NCBI GenBank assembly: GCA_913061475.1
Contig: CAJXUN010000036.1
Coordinates: forward strand, 1 to 44,251
Reading direction: 5' to 3'
DNA: 44,251 bases
Origin: an uncultured Colwellia sp.
Lineage (GTDB): Bacteria; Pseudomonadota; Gammaproteobacteria; Enterobacterales; Alteromonadaceae
The notes under the pieces were generated by a model. It searched no databases. It was not told the DNA's origin and worked only from the letters and a program-made list of their open reading frames with translations. Positions within the stretch are counted from its first letter, which is position 1, and every line of letters starts with the position of its first letter. Made by a program: the position numbers and the translations under genes. Of this stretch, positions 26,288-35,027 are shown one piece after another.

Positions 26288-28489
26288 ATGATACTAAGGG
26301 TTAGCAATAAAAATAAACTTATCGCAAGTTTTGTTGTTTTATTGCTTATCGGGTTGTTAGCTTCAACAACGGTGGCTTATTTTCATGTTAAAAGCCGTTT
26401 AGAAAATGCTATTCAACAAGAAATACAGCTCAAAGCTAATGTGGTTGCTGCTAAGATAAATAATTTAACTAAAAGTATGATAGAGCAGGTGGAGCACTTT
26501 GCTTTACATTTGAACTTGTCAGATGTTGAACTTGGGAAGCATCCAGGTTTTGACTTTTTTATGAAACGTCACCCGAATCATAGTGGCTTAGAGTATTTAG
26601 GCTATGTTGTAGATTCTGATGGTTATTATGGTATTACTAACTGGCAAGCACCGGTAGATTATGACGCAAGGAATCGCCCTTGGTATATCGAAGGGAAGCT
26701 GGCAAATGCAGCAAGGTTTGGTAAGCCTTATATCAGTGTTGATAGTGATAGAGAGGCATTACTAGCGGTAACATCACCGATCACTCAACAAGGTAAGTTT
26801 GTGGGTTTAGCGACTGCCCATATTAAATTTGATTATGTGTTGGCTATACTTCGTGATATCGACTTTGGTATGGTCGGAAAGGCCTTTTTGGTTGATCAAA
26901 ATGGCAAGGTTGATCTACCAAAAATACAAAATGTTGATTTAATTTGGCAAAATGAAGTTAAACGCATAATTAAACATGATGTTAGGGCAGGGTTGAAGTC
27001 AGCAGATGACTCTTCAGAGCAACTTTTCTATATAACAAAATCGATAGAACATATCGCTAGTCGTCTTGTTTTTACCGTGTCTAAACGAGCTATATCTCAA
27101 AAAGTTTATCAAGATACTTTAACATTATTGATAAAATTTTTATTAATTTTTGTAGCAGTGATCATCACATTATACTTTTCTAACCGCCATATACTTGCAC
27201 CTCTTTTTAATTATCTTGAATTAGATAGTGTTACGCGCTTACCAAGTAAGAAACACTTCAAACAGCAAGTCACCCAAAATTTTTTAGTGCTAAATAAACC
27301 GGGCCGGCTGTTAATTATCAGCATGGAAAATTTTAATCGCATTACCGCGGCATATCCTGCAACGACGGTTAACATATTAAAAAATAAAATAAAAGAGCGA
27401 ATTCAGTTGCAATTAACGAAAAATTCATTGCTCGGAAACTTTTCTGAAAGTCGCTATATCGCTTACTATCAATCGATTGAGGATGTTAACAACGAACTAT
27501 TAGTAACAATGACAACTGCTCTGAGTGAATTCTATGAAATCGCGGGTGTTGATATTTATTGTGATTTCAGAATAGGTGTCTGTGATGCGCCTGAATACGG
27601 TAATGAAGTTGAAAGCCTAATTGATAATGCTTTTTCAGCATTGGCCAGTATTTGTCGACAAGAAAATAATACTTTCGCAATTTTTAAGCCAGAAATGAAT
27701 CAGCAATTTATTGACGTACAAAAAATCCATAATGCGATGAAAAAAGGCTTATATGCAGAAGAATTTTCTATGGTGTATCAACCACAGATAAATACTATTT
27801 CTGGCGAACTTTTTGCCGTTGAAGCTTTGGTGCGTTGGCATTCTGAAACACTCGGTAAGACGGTCTCTCCTGTTGAATTTATTCCTATTGCAGAATCGAA
27901 TGGTTTAATGGTCTCCCTAGGTGACAATATTATTCGACAAGTTTTTAGTCAAGTATCTCAATGGAATAGAGAGCGGATAGTGATTGCTAAAGTTAGTATT
28001 AATATCTCACCACTGCAGTTATTAGCGCACCGTTTTTATGAGGATCTAATGGCCAAAGTTCATGATTTTGATATTTCGCCAAAACAAATTGAATTGGAGA
28101 TCACCGAAACTTCCTTATTAAAGGATCCTAATGCCAGTATCGCAATATTAAATAAGCTTAGTATGTCTGGATTTTCAATCGCTATTGATGATTTTGGTAC
28201 TGGTTATTCCTCACTCGAATATTTAAACACTATGCCGTTGCATAAGTTGAAAATAGATCGTAGTTTCGTTATAGATATTGATAAGAAAGCCAAAAGTGCG
28301 GTTTTGGTTAAAACGATTATTGCCATGGCAAAAAACCTAGATCTTGAGGTTTTAGCTGAAGGGGTAGAGAATGAGGCTGAAGCTAGCACTCTGCAAGCGT
28401 TAGGTTGTGATAAAGTTCAGGGTTATTTGTACTCGAAACCTTTAACAGCAGAAGATTTAGCTACATATGTTATGGCAGTAGAGCGATAA
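26288..28489 (+). CDS. dCache-degenerate GGDEF-EAL c-di-GMP phosphodiesterase
   Basis: A 733-residue membrane protein: helix near 12-32, a periplasmic double-Cache sensor (about 35-270, with DYDARNRPWY typical of Cache), helix near 278-298, a GGDEF-fold region with no GGDEF site (SESRYIAYYQ at its place), and a full EAL domain from about 485. The EAL domain has VEALVRW, INISPLQL, ITETSLL, DDFGTGYSSLEYL, KIDRSFV, AEGVEN and QGYLYSKPL, so it should hydrolyse c-di-GMP. The GGDEF part may bind GTP or serve as a scaffold. Only two bases separate it from the chemoreceptor stop and there is no separate ribosome site, so translation is coupled and it shares the FNR-type promoter. Confidence 0.93.
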   Translation: MILRVSNKNKLIASFVVLLLIGLLASTTVAYFHVKSRLENAIQQEIQLKANVVAAKINNLTKSMIEQVEHFALHLNLSDVELGKHPGFDFFMKRHPNHSGLEYLGYVVDSDGYYGITNWQAPVDYDARNRPWYIEGKLANAARFGKPYISVDSDREALLAVTSPITQQGKFVGLATAHIKFDYVLAILRDIDFGMVGKAFLVDQNGKVDLPKIQNVDLIWQNEVKRIIKHDVRAGLKSADDSSEQLFYITKSIEHIASRLVFTVSKRAISQKVYQDTLTLLIKFLLIFVAVIITLYFSNRHILAPLFNYLELDSVTRLPSKKHFKQQVTQNFLVLNKPGRLLIISMENFNRITAAYPATTVNILKNKIKERIQLQLTKNSLLGNFSESRYIAYYQSIEDVNNELLVTMTTALSEFYEIAGVDIYCDFRIGVCDAPEYGNEVESLIDNAFSALASICRQENNTFAIFKPEMNQQFIDVQKIHNAMKKGLYAEEFSMVYQPQINTISGELFAVEALVRWHSETLGKTVSPVEFIPIAESNGLMVSLGDNIIRQVFSQVSQWNRERIVIAKVSINISPLQLLAHRFYEDLMAKVHDFDISPKQIELEITETSLLKDPNASIAILNKLSMSGFSIAIDDFGTGYSSLEYLNTMPLHKLKIDRSFVIDIDKKAKSAVLVKTIIAMAKNLDLEVLAEGVENEAEASTLQALGCDKVQGYLYSKPLTAEDLATYVMAVER

Positions 28490-28675
28490 CATACAAGTTT
28501 ATTAAGACAAAATATTTGAAACAATGTAACTCAGAAAATTCCCTTAAAGTAGAGACTGCTTTCGACTTATCTCTTTTTGTCAGGATACACTTTATGAGGA
28601 AGCATAAGTTAACACTGCTCGATACCGGCAGCATCACTTCGGGGGAAGTATTGATTCTATGTATTCATAAACACG

Positions 28676-29206
28676 CTAGGCTTTATTTCTTTCAAGTAAA
28701 CGACGCTTTTCTATTGCCATCGGCGTAATATCTTTATGAAGTTGCTTTTCTAAGCCACAAGCAAAGTAGACTTCAGCCATAAGAAATAATGGCCCAATGA
28801 CTAATCCCATAATGTCATCCATAAAAGCGGGTTTCGCTTTTTCATATATGTGACCAATAAATTGAATTACCCAACCGACAATAAATGTCGCTATCGCTAT
28901 CCAGAGCGCATATTCCATTGCTGAAACTAAACTAGCAAGATAAACATTGGCTACAACATAGAATAACATGCCAAGGCCTAATTTAACGTGTAATTTAAAG
29001 TAGTACAGCAACGATAAGGCAAAGAACACCATGGCAGGTGTATACGTCAGCATAGTACCCGCTATTTCAATATTAAAAGTATTTAAACTTAATAATACCG
29101 TAATAGCCCAGACAATAAGGGGAATGCCAACAAAGTGAGTTTTGATATTTGTTTTGTTGAAATGAACGCTTTTGTAATTTGATAACTGAACTTCAACTGA
29201 TTTCAT
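28676..29206 (-). CDS. Mpo1/DUF962 family membrane protein
   Basis: A 176-residue inner-membrane protein with the family signatures NYKSVHFNKTNIKTHFVGIPL at the N-terminus (landmark residues N10 to L30) and FIGHIYEKAKPAF in the middle, spread over about four membrane helices. Yeast Mpo1 in this family is an Fe(II)-dependent dioxygenase that alpha-oxidises 2-hydroxy fatty acids, using conserved histidines; H20, H24 and the GH pair at about 127 are candidates here. A bacterial role in fatty-acid breakdown or membrane lipid turnover is an inference. It is convergent with the EAL gene and divergent from yajD. Confidence 0.85.
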   Translation of the reverse strand: MKSVEVQLSNYKSVHFNKTNIKTHFVGIPLIVWAITVLLSLNTFNIEIAGTMLTYTPAMVFFALSLLYYFKLHVKLGLGMLFYVVANVYLASLVSAMEYALWIAIATFIVGWVIQFIGHIYEKAKPAFMDDIMGLVIGPLFLMAEVYFACGLEKQLHKDITPMAIEKRRLLERNKA

Positions 29207-29385
29207 GTAAGCCCCTTATTATTATTTTGACAAATATAATGGCAATTTCTTACTGATAAGTAAAGAGAGCAGACCAGCGCGCCGCAAACGATGAATAATG
29301 CTTTTTATCGAAGGGCATTGCTGTATTGCAGTTGTGTTGTCTTACTCATACAATAGCAGGATGAGTTATTGTAAAAGTTAATATT

Positions 29386-29730
29386 ATGTCTGCAGATAAA
29401 TTAGGCTCTAGCCTTAATTACAAACGTCAAGAGCAAGGATATCGTGATCGCGCCTTGAAATTATTCCCATGGGTTTGTGGCCGATGCGCACGAGCGTTTG
29501 AGTATTCCAATATTAAAGAGTTAACGGTTCATCATATGGATCATGACCATACCAACAATCCAAATGACGGTAGTAACTGGGAATTACTGTGTATTTATTG
29601 TCACGATAATGAGCATGCAAAATATACCGACCATGCCAATTATCAAACCGAGGTTAAAGCGGGTGATACCAATCAAGACACGGCTACCTATAATCCGTTT
29701 GCTGACTTAAAATCACTATTAAAAAAATAG
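29386..29730 (+). CDS. yajD: HNH nuclease family protein YajD
   Basis: A 114-residue protein that follows E. coli YajD along its full length: GYRDRALKLFPWVCGRC, then ELTVHHMDHDHTNNP, then GSNWELLCIYCHDNEH, and NPFADLKSLL at the end. The two CxxC pairs bind zinc and the HH/N/H residues form a beta-beta-alpha metal (HNH) site expected to cleave DNA. Its cellular role is unknown. It is followed 33 bases later by yedI, so the two are probably co-transcribed. Confidence 0.93.
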   Translation: MSADKLGSSLNYKRQEQGYRDRALKLFPWVCGRCARAFEYSNIKELTVHHMDHDHTNNPNDGSNWELLCIYCHDNEHAKYTDHANYQTEVKAGDTNQDTATYNPFADLKSLLKK

Positions 29731-29763
29731 TGTTTTATCTAACGTATAGAGCAGGAGTTTAAC

Positions 29764-30711
29764 GTGGCAGGTGCTAGTTTATTAACCCTAATTGATGACA
29801 TTGCCACTGTACTTGATGATGTCGCTATTTTATCCAAAGTTGCGGTGAAAAAAACCGCCGGTGTACTCGGCGATGATTTAGCACTTAATGCGGAGCAAGT
29901 ATCGGGTGTTAAGGCGGATAGAGAATTACCGGTTGTTTGGGCGGTCGCTAAAGGTTCATTTTTAAACAAATTGATCTTGGTACCTTCAGCGCTACTTATT
30001 AGTGCATTTATGCCGCCCTTGATCACTGTTTTATTAGTGCTTGGCGGTTTATTTCTGTGTTTTGAAGGCTTTGAAAAAGTTTCGCATAAATTTTTTCATA
30101 GTAAAAAAGCATTAGCAGATGAACATCAAGCGGTGATCGAGTCTGTTAATAACGAAAGCATAGACATCGTAGCGCTTGAAAAAGAAAAAATTAAAGGTGC
30201 TATCCGTACCGATTTTATTCTGTCTGCAGAAATTGTTGTTATTGCCCTTGGTACGGTTAAAGAAGCCGCTTTTGAAACTCAAGTTATGGTGATTTCAGCA
30301 TTAGCGATAGCCATTACGGTTGGAGTTTATGGGCTGGTTGCTGCGATTGTAAAGTTAGATGATTTAGGACTTTATTTATTGAGAAAATCAGTGTCAGGGC
30401 GCTTTAACACGCTGCAAAGAGCGATTGGACGAGGCTTGTTAATATTTGCTCCCTTCCTAATGAGGCTATTAACCGTCGTAGGTACCATTGCTATGTTTCT
30501 TGTTGGTGGCGGTATTATTGTTCATAGCTTTCCTTGGCTGAGCCAACAATTTCAAAACGTTGAACGCTGGTTAAGCCATTACATAGGCTCATTATCTGAA
30601 ATGATTTTACCCATATTACTTGATGGTATAACTGGTGTCGTCATCGGTGGTGTAGTATTGGCTGGCGTTAGTTTAGTGTCCAGGTTAAAAAAAACAGCAA
30701 TCAGCCACTAA
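29764..30711 (+). CDS. yedI: DUF808 family membrane protein YedI
   Basis: A 315-residue inner-membrane protein matching YedI/DUF808: it opens AGASLLTLIDDIATVLDDVA, has KTAGVLGDDLALN and the central FLCFEGFEKVSHKF, and ends with hydrophobic segments and a basic tail. Function unknown. The start is GTG 29764 with AGGAG seven or eight bases before it. It shares a likely operon with yajD. Confidence 0.92.
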   Translation: MAGASLLTLIDDIATVLDDVAILSKVAVKKTAGVLGDDLALNAEQVSGVKADRELPVVWAVAKGSFLNKLILVPSALLISAFMPPLITVLLVLGGLFLCFEGFEKVSHKFFHSKKALADEHQAVIESVNNESIDIVALEKEKIKGAIRTDFILSAEIVVIALGTVKEAAFETQVMVISALAIAITVGVYGLVAAIVKLDDLGLYLLRKSVSGRFNTLQRAIGRGLLIFAPFLMRLLTVVGTIAMFLVGGGIIVHSFPWLSQQFQNVERWLSHYIGSLSEMILPILLDGITGVVIGGVVLAGVSLVSRLKKTAISH

Positions 30712-30794
30712 ATAATTACCTTTTAAAATTGATTTAAAACAAGCTTTTCAGTTATCTAGCGTTAAAGTTACAAATTAGTTAAATTTAGCTATTG

Positions 30795-30841
30795 TTTTTT
30801 GTTGTCTTCGCCCTGAGTATATAATTGAAGACAACAAAAAA
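30795..30841. promoter_or_regulatory. 15-bp inverted repeat around the hpf -10 element
   Basis: TTTTTTGTTGTCTTC (30795-30809) and GAAGACAACAAAAAA (30827-30841) form a perfect inverted repeat. TATAAT at 30820-30825 lies between the arms, so the repeat straddles the likely hpf promoter, and its right arm ends at the ribosome-binding AAGG. Confidence 0.6.
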
Positions 30842-30850
30842 GGTAGCAAT

Positions 30851-31186
30851 ATGAAAATAATCATTTCTGGACATCACGTTGAAATCACCGAAGGCATTAA
30901 TCAAGCTGTTGATAATAAATTTGCCAAAGTTGCCAAACATTTCCCAAGCCTAATGACACTCGATGTCATTATTACCGTAGAGCCCAATGAACAGAAACTC
31001 GAAGTTTCGACCACCTATGAAGGTGCGACTGTTTCTGTTCACGCTGTAGATAAAGAGCTATATGCTGCAATTGCTAGCGCGGCAAGCAAATTAGAAGCAG
31101 CATTGAAACATCGTAAAGGTGTACTATTAGCTAAACAGAAAAAGAAATTTGAGGTCCAACAATCAGACGCTTTCGAAATCGTGTAA
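30851..31186 (+). CDS. hpf: Ribosome hibernation promoting factor, short form
   Basis: A 111-residue HPF/RaiA-family protein that binds the 30S decoding region and silences ribosomes in stationary phase or stress. The beta-alpha-beta-beta-beta-alpha fold is readable (MKIIISGHHVEITEGI, then DVIITVEP, then ATVSVHAVDKELYAAI, then AASKLEAALKHRKG). It lacks the long C-terminal dimerisation domain, so it is the short type found in gammaproteobacteria. It stands alone rather than beside rpoN, with its own promoter-like palindrome upstream and a strong terminator behind. Confidence 0.93.
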   Translation: MKIIISGHHVEITEGINQAVDNKFAKVAKHFPSLMTLDVIITVEPNEQKLEVSTTYEGATVSVHAVDKELYAAIASAASKLEAALKHRKGVLLAKQKKKFEVQQSDAFEIV

Positions 31187-31594
31187 TTTGAATTTAGAGA
31201 TTTTTGACAAAGAAAAGGCCGTTTTTACGGCCTTTTTATTTTCAGGCACTAAGCTTTATTCAGACCATAAGTACTGTTAAATTACTTAGCTAAGATGAAT
31301 AAGCTATCACTATTTAATCAAGTTATTCAACCTAGCTCCTTGTTTGCTAATGAAAATTATCTGTGTTGCTACTTGCAAGTTGCTGATGATTGCTGTTTGG
31401 CTTAACGCTAAGGCCTAAAAAATTAATACTCATAGCGAAGAGACAGCGTGAAAAATATGCCAACTCAGAGGGGTATTTACTTAACAATCAGTTGAAACAA
31501 TGGATATTCTGTTAATGTTTACGTAAAATAACACTATTGGCTTTAGTTGAAATAATCTCAATATAAAGCGTACTTTTATATCCCAAGGAATTCC
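31187..31594. other. Intergenic region between hpf and the DUF6172 gene
   Basis: These 408 bases hold the hpf terminator at the start. The rest shows no convincing gene; a 36-codon frame at 31295-31405 has no ribosome-binding site and I do not call it. Confidence 0.5.
31213..31238 (+). terminator. Terminator of hpf
   Basis: AAAAGGCCGT pairs with ACGGCCTTTT around a TTTT loop, with T continuing after the stem. Confidence 0.9.
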
Positions 31595-31885
31595 ATGAAA
31601 AAAACATTCGAGTTAACTCACCCTAAAATTAAAATCGAAAGAATGGTTGAGTCGGTAAAACACGAAGTGAAAAAATACTTAAAACGTGAGCGAAATAAAA
31701 CCTTACCTGAAGGCGCTGACTATTGGGATTTTGATTGTAAGATTGGTAAGTCAGAGACAACAGCTGATGTAATTCATGTTACAGCCATTAGCCAACAGGT
31801 CGATACTATTGTTGCCGAAGGTTTAAGCTCATTTTATCTTGAGATATTAGCCAAGCCAGCGACGCGCTCTTTCGAAGAAAGATAG
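31595..31885 (+). CDS. DUF6172 family protein
   Basis: A 96-residue cytoplasmic protein opening MKKTFELTHPKIKIERMVE, with the family-like VKKYLKRERNKTLPEG, DYWDFDCKIG and a late FYLEILAKP. I recognise it as a small conserved family of unknown function. AAGGAA precedes the ATG. No operon partner. Confidence 0.75.
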   Translation: MKKTFELTHPKIKIERMVESVKHEVKKYLKRERNKTLPEGADYWDFDCKIGKSETTADVIHVTAISQQVDTIVAEGLSSFYLEILAKPATRSFEER

Positions 31886-31917
31886 TCCAGATTTAAGTCT
31901 GTTTACTCGTTAAAACC

Positions 31918-31978
31918 CTCATATCAATCGATTATAATTATTCTATAGCACATAAAATATTACTTAGATTGATATGAG
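31918..31978. repeat. 12-bp inverted repeat, 37-base spacer
   Basis: CTCATATCAATC (31918-31929) and GATTGATATGAG (31967-31978) are perfect inverted copies around an AT-rich spacer. No T-run follows. Confidence 0.55.
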
Positions 31979-32080
31979 TTGTCGCATTATTTAGTGCTCG
32001 ATTAGCACTGACTCTTTATTTTCCCCGATACTAACTTTCCACTTTACTCGCTATTAACCTCACACTACCTATACTTGCGT

Positions 32081-32098
32081 TACCGAATTTTCGGTAAA
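32081..32098. promoter_or_regulatory. Palindrome in the leader of the exported-protein gene
   Basis: TTACCGAA-TT-TTCGGTAA, eight perfect base pairs, just after a TATACT (32071-32076) and just before CAGGAG. It is either an operator at the transcription start or an mRNA-stabilising hairpin. Confidence 0.5.
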
Positions 32099-32114
32099 CA
32101 CAGGAGAGTGTAAA

Positions 32115-32564
32115 ATGAAACATATGATAAAGTTTATTAGCTTATGTTGCGTACTCTTTGCCGTTTCTTCTCAAGCTGAACTTGAGATCTATAAAGATTA
32201 TGATCTAGGACGTGAAGTTATTTCTATGACCACGGTACGTATTGACCCCAATATGGAAGATATTTATTTAGCCGGACTCAAAGAAAGCTGGGTTAAAGCT
32301 GTAATGTTACAAAAAAAGCTCGGTTATATTAAAGATTGGAAAATATATGGCAGTGAGCTGCCGCAAAGTGGGCAATTTAATATGGTGCTGATGGTTGTTT
32401 TTGAAAGTAGTGCCGATTTAGAGCCTAACCAAGAAAAATATAATGCTTTTATGAAAAGTTGGGGTAAGGCCAACCAAGACAATTCTCGAGAACTAACCAA
32501 ATCATACCCGAACGTCAGAACGTTAACAGGGGAATATCGATTAAGAGAGATTGTGCTTAAGTAA
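32115..32564 (+). CDS. Exported protein of unknown function
   Basis: A 149-residue protein with a signal peptide (KFISLCCVLFAVSSQA, cleavage near residue 21), giving a small periplasmic protein rich in charged residues. No domain is recognised; segments such as VISMTTVRIDPN and FNMVLMVVFESS alternate strands and helices, compatible with a ferredoxin-like alpha/beta fold. CAGGAG gives a good ribosome site. It is convergent with the helicase gene, with a hairpin between. Confidence 0.75.
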   Translation: MKHMIKFISLCCVLFAVSSQAELEIYKDYDLGREVISMTTVRIDPNMEDIYLAGLKESWVKAVMLQKKLGYIKDWKIYGSELPQSGQFNMVLMVVFESSADLEPNQEKYNAFMKSWGKANQDNSRELTKSYPNVRTLTGEYRLREIVLK

Positions 32565-32585
32565 AAAATAAAAATCAAGTGGTGT

Positions 32586-32613
32586 TATACCTAAAGTATC
32601 GGCTTTAGGTATA
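32586..32613. terminator. 11-bp perfect hairpin between convergent genes
   Basis: TATACCTAAAG (32586-32596) pairs with CTTTAGGTATA (32603-32613), loop TATCGG. It has no T-run on either side, so a terminator role is likely from its position only. Confidence 0.5.
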
Positions 32614-32644
32614 CTCCAGCAAAGCGGTTTTAAATGCCTGCTCT

Positions 32645-33871
32645 CTATTTTCTTTTTGTTCTGCTTCTATTGGTTTTTTTACTTGTTTTGACTGCTGGTT
32701 TCTTTTTCTTGCTTTGTATAGGCGCTTTTGAAAACTCTTTATGAAAAGGCTGCTGCGTAATAACAGGAATGACTTGTCCTATGCTATTTTCAATATTAGT
32801 TAATTGCCTGATATCATTTTCTACAGCAAATGATATTGCCATACCACTTTTCCCCGCACGAGCAGTTCGTCCTATACGGTGAATGTAGTTTCTGGGGTCT
32901 TCAGGAAGGTTGTAGTTAACGACTAAGGTAATGTTATCAACATCAATGCCACGCGCAGCAACATCTGTTGCCACTAATACTCTTAAAGTAGACGCTTTAA
33001 AGTTTTGTAACGCTTCTTCCCTAACCGCTTGTGTTTTACCACTGTGCAGGCTAGCGGCAGTTATTGATGCCTTTTCTAGCTCCTTAACAATGATGTCAGC
33101 GCCATATTTTGTTTTACAAAAGATCAGCACTTTTTCAAAGTCAGGATTTTCTAGGATATTAAAGAGTAAAGGGACTTTATTCGATTTATCAAGGTGGTAT
33201 ACGCTTTGATTAACCAAGTCGATAGTCACTGTTTCTGCAGCAATTTGAACTTTCGTTGGGTGGTTTAATATGGCTTGTGCAAGTATCTCTATTTCAGTTG
33301 GCATAGTGGCTGAAAATAACAGTGTTTGTCGCTGCTTTGGTAGTGAAGATATAATGCTTTGCACATCGTTAAAGAACCCCATATCAAGCATGGTATCTGC
33401 TTCATCTAATACAAATACTTCTAACGCCTGAAAATTTATATCGCCCGTTGCCATTAAGTCCAGCAACCTGCCAGGGGTGGCCACTAAAATATCAAGTCCA
33501 AGTGCAATCGCGTCAACCTGCGCTTGTCGTCCTACGCCGCCATAAACGACTTTAGTTTTAAGCCCTAAACCATCAGCGTAGTCATCAATGTTTTGCATGA
33601 TTTGTGAGGCAAGCTCTCGGGTGGGCGTTAGTATCAACGAACGCGTGCTCTTAGCTTTGATATCTATTTTATTTTGGCCAAACTTATTGATAATAGGCAA
33701 TGAAAATGCGGCGGTTTTTCCTGTTCCCGTTTGCGCTATACCTAGCAGGTCATTGCCATCAATAAGTGCTGGAATACATGCTTTCTGGATCGGTGTCGGT
33801 TGTTTATAGCCTTTAAGACTAACACGGTCAATAATTGACGCTAAAAGTGAAAATTCTGTAAATTCTGACAT
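32645..33871 (-). CDS. DEAD-box RNA helicase, RhlE-like
   Basis: An ATP-dependent RNA helicase of about 408 residues with all motifs: GYKQPTPIQ (Q), AQTGTGKT (I), PTRELA (Ia), TPGRLLD (Ib), DEAD (II), SAT (III), FCKTK (IV), ARGIDV (V) and HRIGRTARAG (VI). The last 35 residues are a Lys/Arg-rich tail for RNA binding, as in RhlE-type helicases of ribosome assembly. ATG 33871 fits the family opening MSEFTEF; an upstream in-frame TTG at 33895 would add eight residues without support. Four hundred gene-free bases lie upstream. Confidence 0.94.
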   Translation of the reverse strand: MSEFTEFSLLASIIDRVSLKGYKQPTPIQKACIPALIDGNDLLGIAQTGTGKTAAFSLPIINKFGQNKIDIKAKSTRSLILTPTRELASQIMQNIDDYADGLGLKTKVVYGGVGRQAQVDAIALGLDILVATPGRLLDLMATGDINFQALEVFVLDEADTMLDMGFFNDVQSIISSLPKQRQTLLFSATMPTEIEILAQAILNHPTKVQIAAETVTIDLVNQSVYHLDKSNKVPLLFNILENPDFEKVLIFCKTKYGADIIVKELEKASITAASLHSGKTQAVREEALQNFKASTLRVLVATDVAARGIDVDNITLVVNYNLPEDPRNYIHRIGRTARAGKSGMAISFAVENDIRQLTNIENSIGQVIPVITQQPFHKEFSKAPIQSKKKKPAVKTSKKTNRSRTKRK

Positions 33872-33895
33872 GCTGTCTCGGTATGCTTTAATCAA

Positions 33896-34296
33896 TAGCC
33901 GACTATTCTAACAGAATGCTTTAACATGTTTAACATGTATTCACGTCAGCCTTTTCTGAGGAATCCGTAGAAAATATCACACAAAAAAACAGTACAGTAC
34001 TTGAGTGTTCTGATCCCTTGATTTTTTATTCCACGGATAGCTTTTTGAGGAGGTAGATAATTTATATATAATTATTGGCTTTCCTTCTAAGTTAGGAAAT
34101 CAGAAACATTTCCTCATTTCATCCAAAATATTAGTCATGCGACTTATCACCAGACAACGAGTGGTAATAGCTGCAAACATTTGTTATTAATATGTAAATT
34201 AAATAAGGTTGAAATATTTTCTCTGTAAAGAAGAAAGTTTCCTCAGATTAAGTTGTGATGTAACTAAATGGAACTCATGCGATTAAAGGATTGTAA
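33896..34296. other. Gene-free divergent region
   Basis: These 400 bases lie between the helicase and yiaA genes. TTTAACATG occurs twice in tandem near 33922-33940, and CCT/AGG arms near 34083-34101 form a weak hairpin. No gene is convincing. Confidence 0.4.
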
Positions 34297-34395
34297 ATGC
34301 TCATATTAAATAGCATATACTTAACTGCCGTAAAATATGTATCTAAAGCTTCCCGCGCAGGGATTAAATTAACCAAAAACAAGGATGAACTTACA

Positions 34396-34881
34396 ATGCA
34401 TTTAAACACCTCAAATATCAATAAACCAACTTCTGCTTATATCTTCGCGACATGGGGGGTCTTAGCCATTGGTGTTCTAGGTTATTTATTAGGCCTCTGG
34501 AACGCAACTTTAGAGCTTAATGAAAAAGGCTTTTATTTTGCGGTATTTCTATTCGCAATGTTTTCTGCTGTTACGCTTCAAAAAACAATAAGAGATAAAG
34601 AAGAGGGAATACCGGTTACAGGCGTTTTCACAGGTATGTGTTGGGTTGCTTTTTTCTCATCCATTGCTTTATTAGTTATTGGTCTTTTTAATGCTGAGAT
34701 GCTCCTCAGCGAAAAAGGATTTTACGGTATGTCTTTTGTTTTATCATTATTTGCAATTATTACAGCTCAAAAAAACATTCGTGATTTAACCAATGAACAT
34801 GGCATAACTGATCCATCAGCATTCCCTAAATCATCACAAGCCTTGGATGCAGCCTTAGATGTTACAGAAACAATAGGTTAG
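34396..34881 (+). CDS. yiaA: YiaA/YiaB family inner-membrane protein
   Basis: A 161-residue membrane protein of four helices in two repeats, closely following YiaA: YLLGLWNATLELNEKGFYFA, then QKTIRDKEEGIP, then FNAEMLLSEKGFYG, then AQKNIRDL. Function unknown. I choose ATG 34396 (AAGGA ten bases upstream) because the known family starts close to it. An in-frame ATG at 34297, with AAAGGA six bases upstream, is a serious alternative that adds 33 basic residues. Its downstream region ends in GCGTTATATG, which resembles a cassette border. Confidence 0.88.
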   Translation: MHLNTSNINKPTSAYIFATWGVLAIGVLGYLLGLWNATLELNEKGFYFAVFLFAMFSAVTLQKTIRDKEEGIPVTGVFTGMCWVAFFSSIALLVIGLFNAEMLLSEKGFYGMSFVLSLFAIITAQKNIRDLTNEHGITDPSAFPKSSQALDAALDVTETIG

Positions 34882-34893
34882 GTGCTTATCTTT

Positions 34894-34989
34894 ACATAAC
34901 AATGGTTTAAAACTGAGCTGTTAACAGTTTTCTCGGTTTGCTTCGCTATTTTAGCTAACAATTATTTGTCTCTGAATGAGGCGTTATAT
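34894..34989 (+). repeat. Weak attC-like region between yiaA and the SnoaL-like gene
   Basis: ACATAAC at 34894-34900 and GTTATAT at 34983-34989 are near-complementary ends (six of seven) 96 bases apart, starting 12 bases after the yiaA stop. This is the general layout of an integron attC site, and GGCGTTATATG is typical of such ends. The inner L boxes do not pair well. A simple hairpin (AAAACTG/CAGTTTT, 34909-34931) inside could instead be the yiaA terminator. Confidence 0.25.
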
Positions 34990-35027
34990 GCACGTAAATT
35001 TTGACTACAGCTGATATAAGGTAAATT

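Noticed and set aside
28516-28728. A 70-codon frame after the EAL gene
   Set aside because: It runs into the 3' end of the DUF962 gene on the other strand, has no ribosome site and a composition unlike its neighbours.
31295-31405. A 36-codon frame between hpf and the DUF6172 gene
   Set aside because: It has no ribosome-binding site and no sign of conserved features; chance is sufficient.
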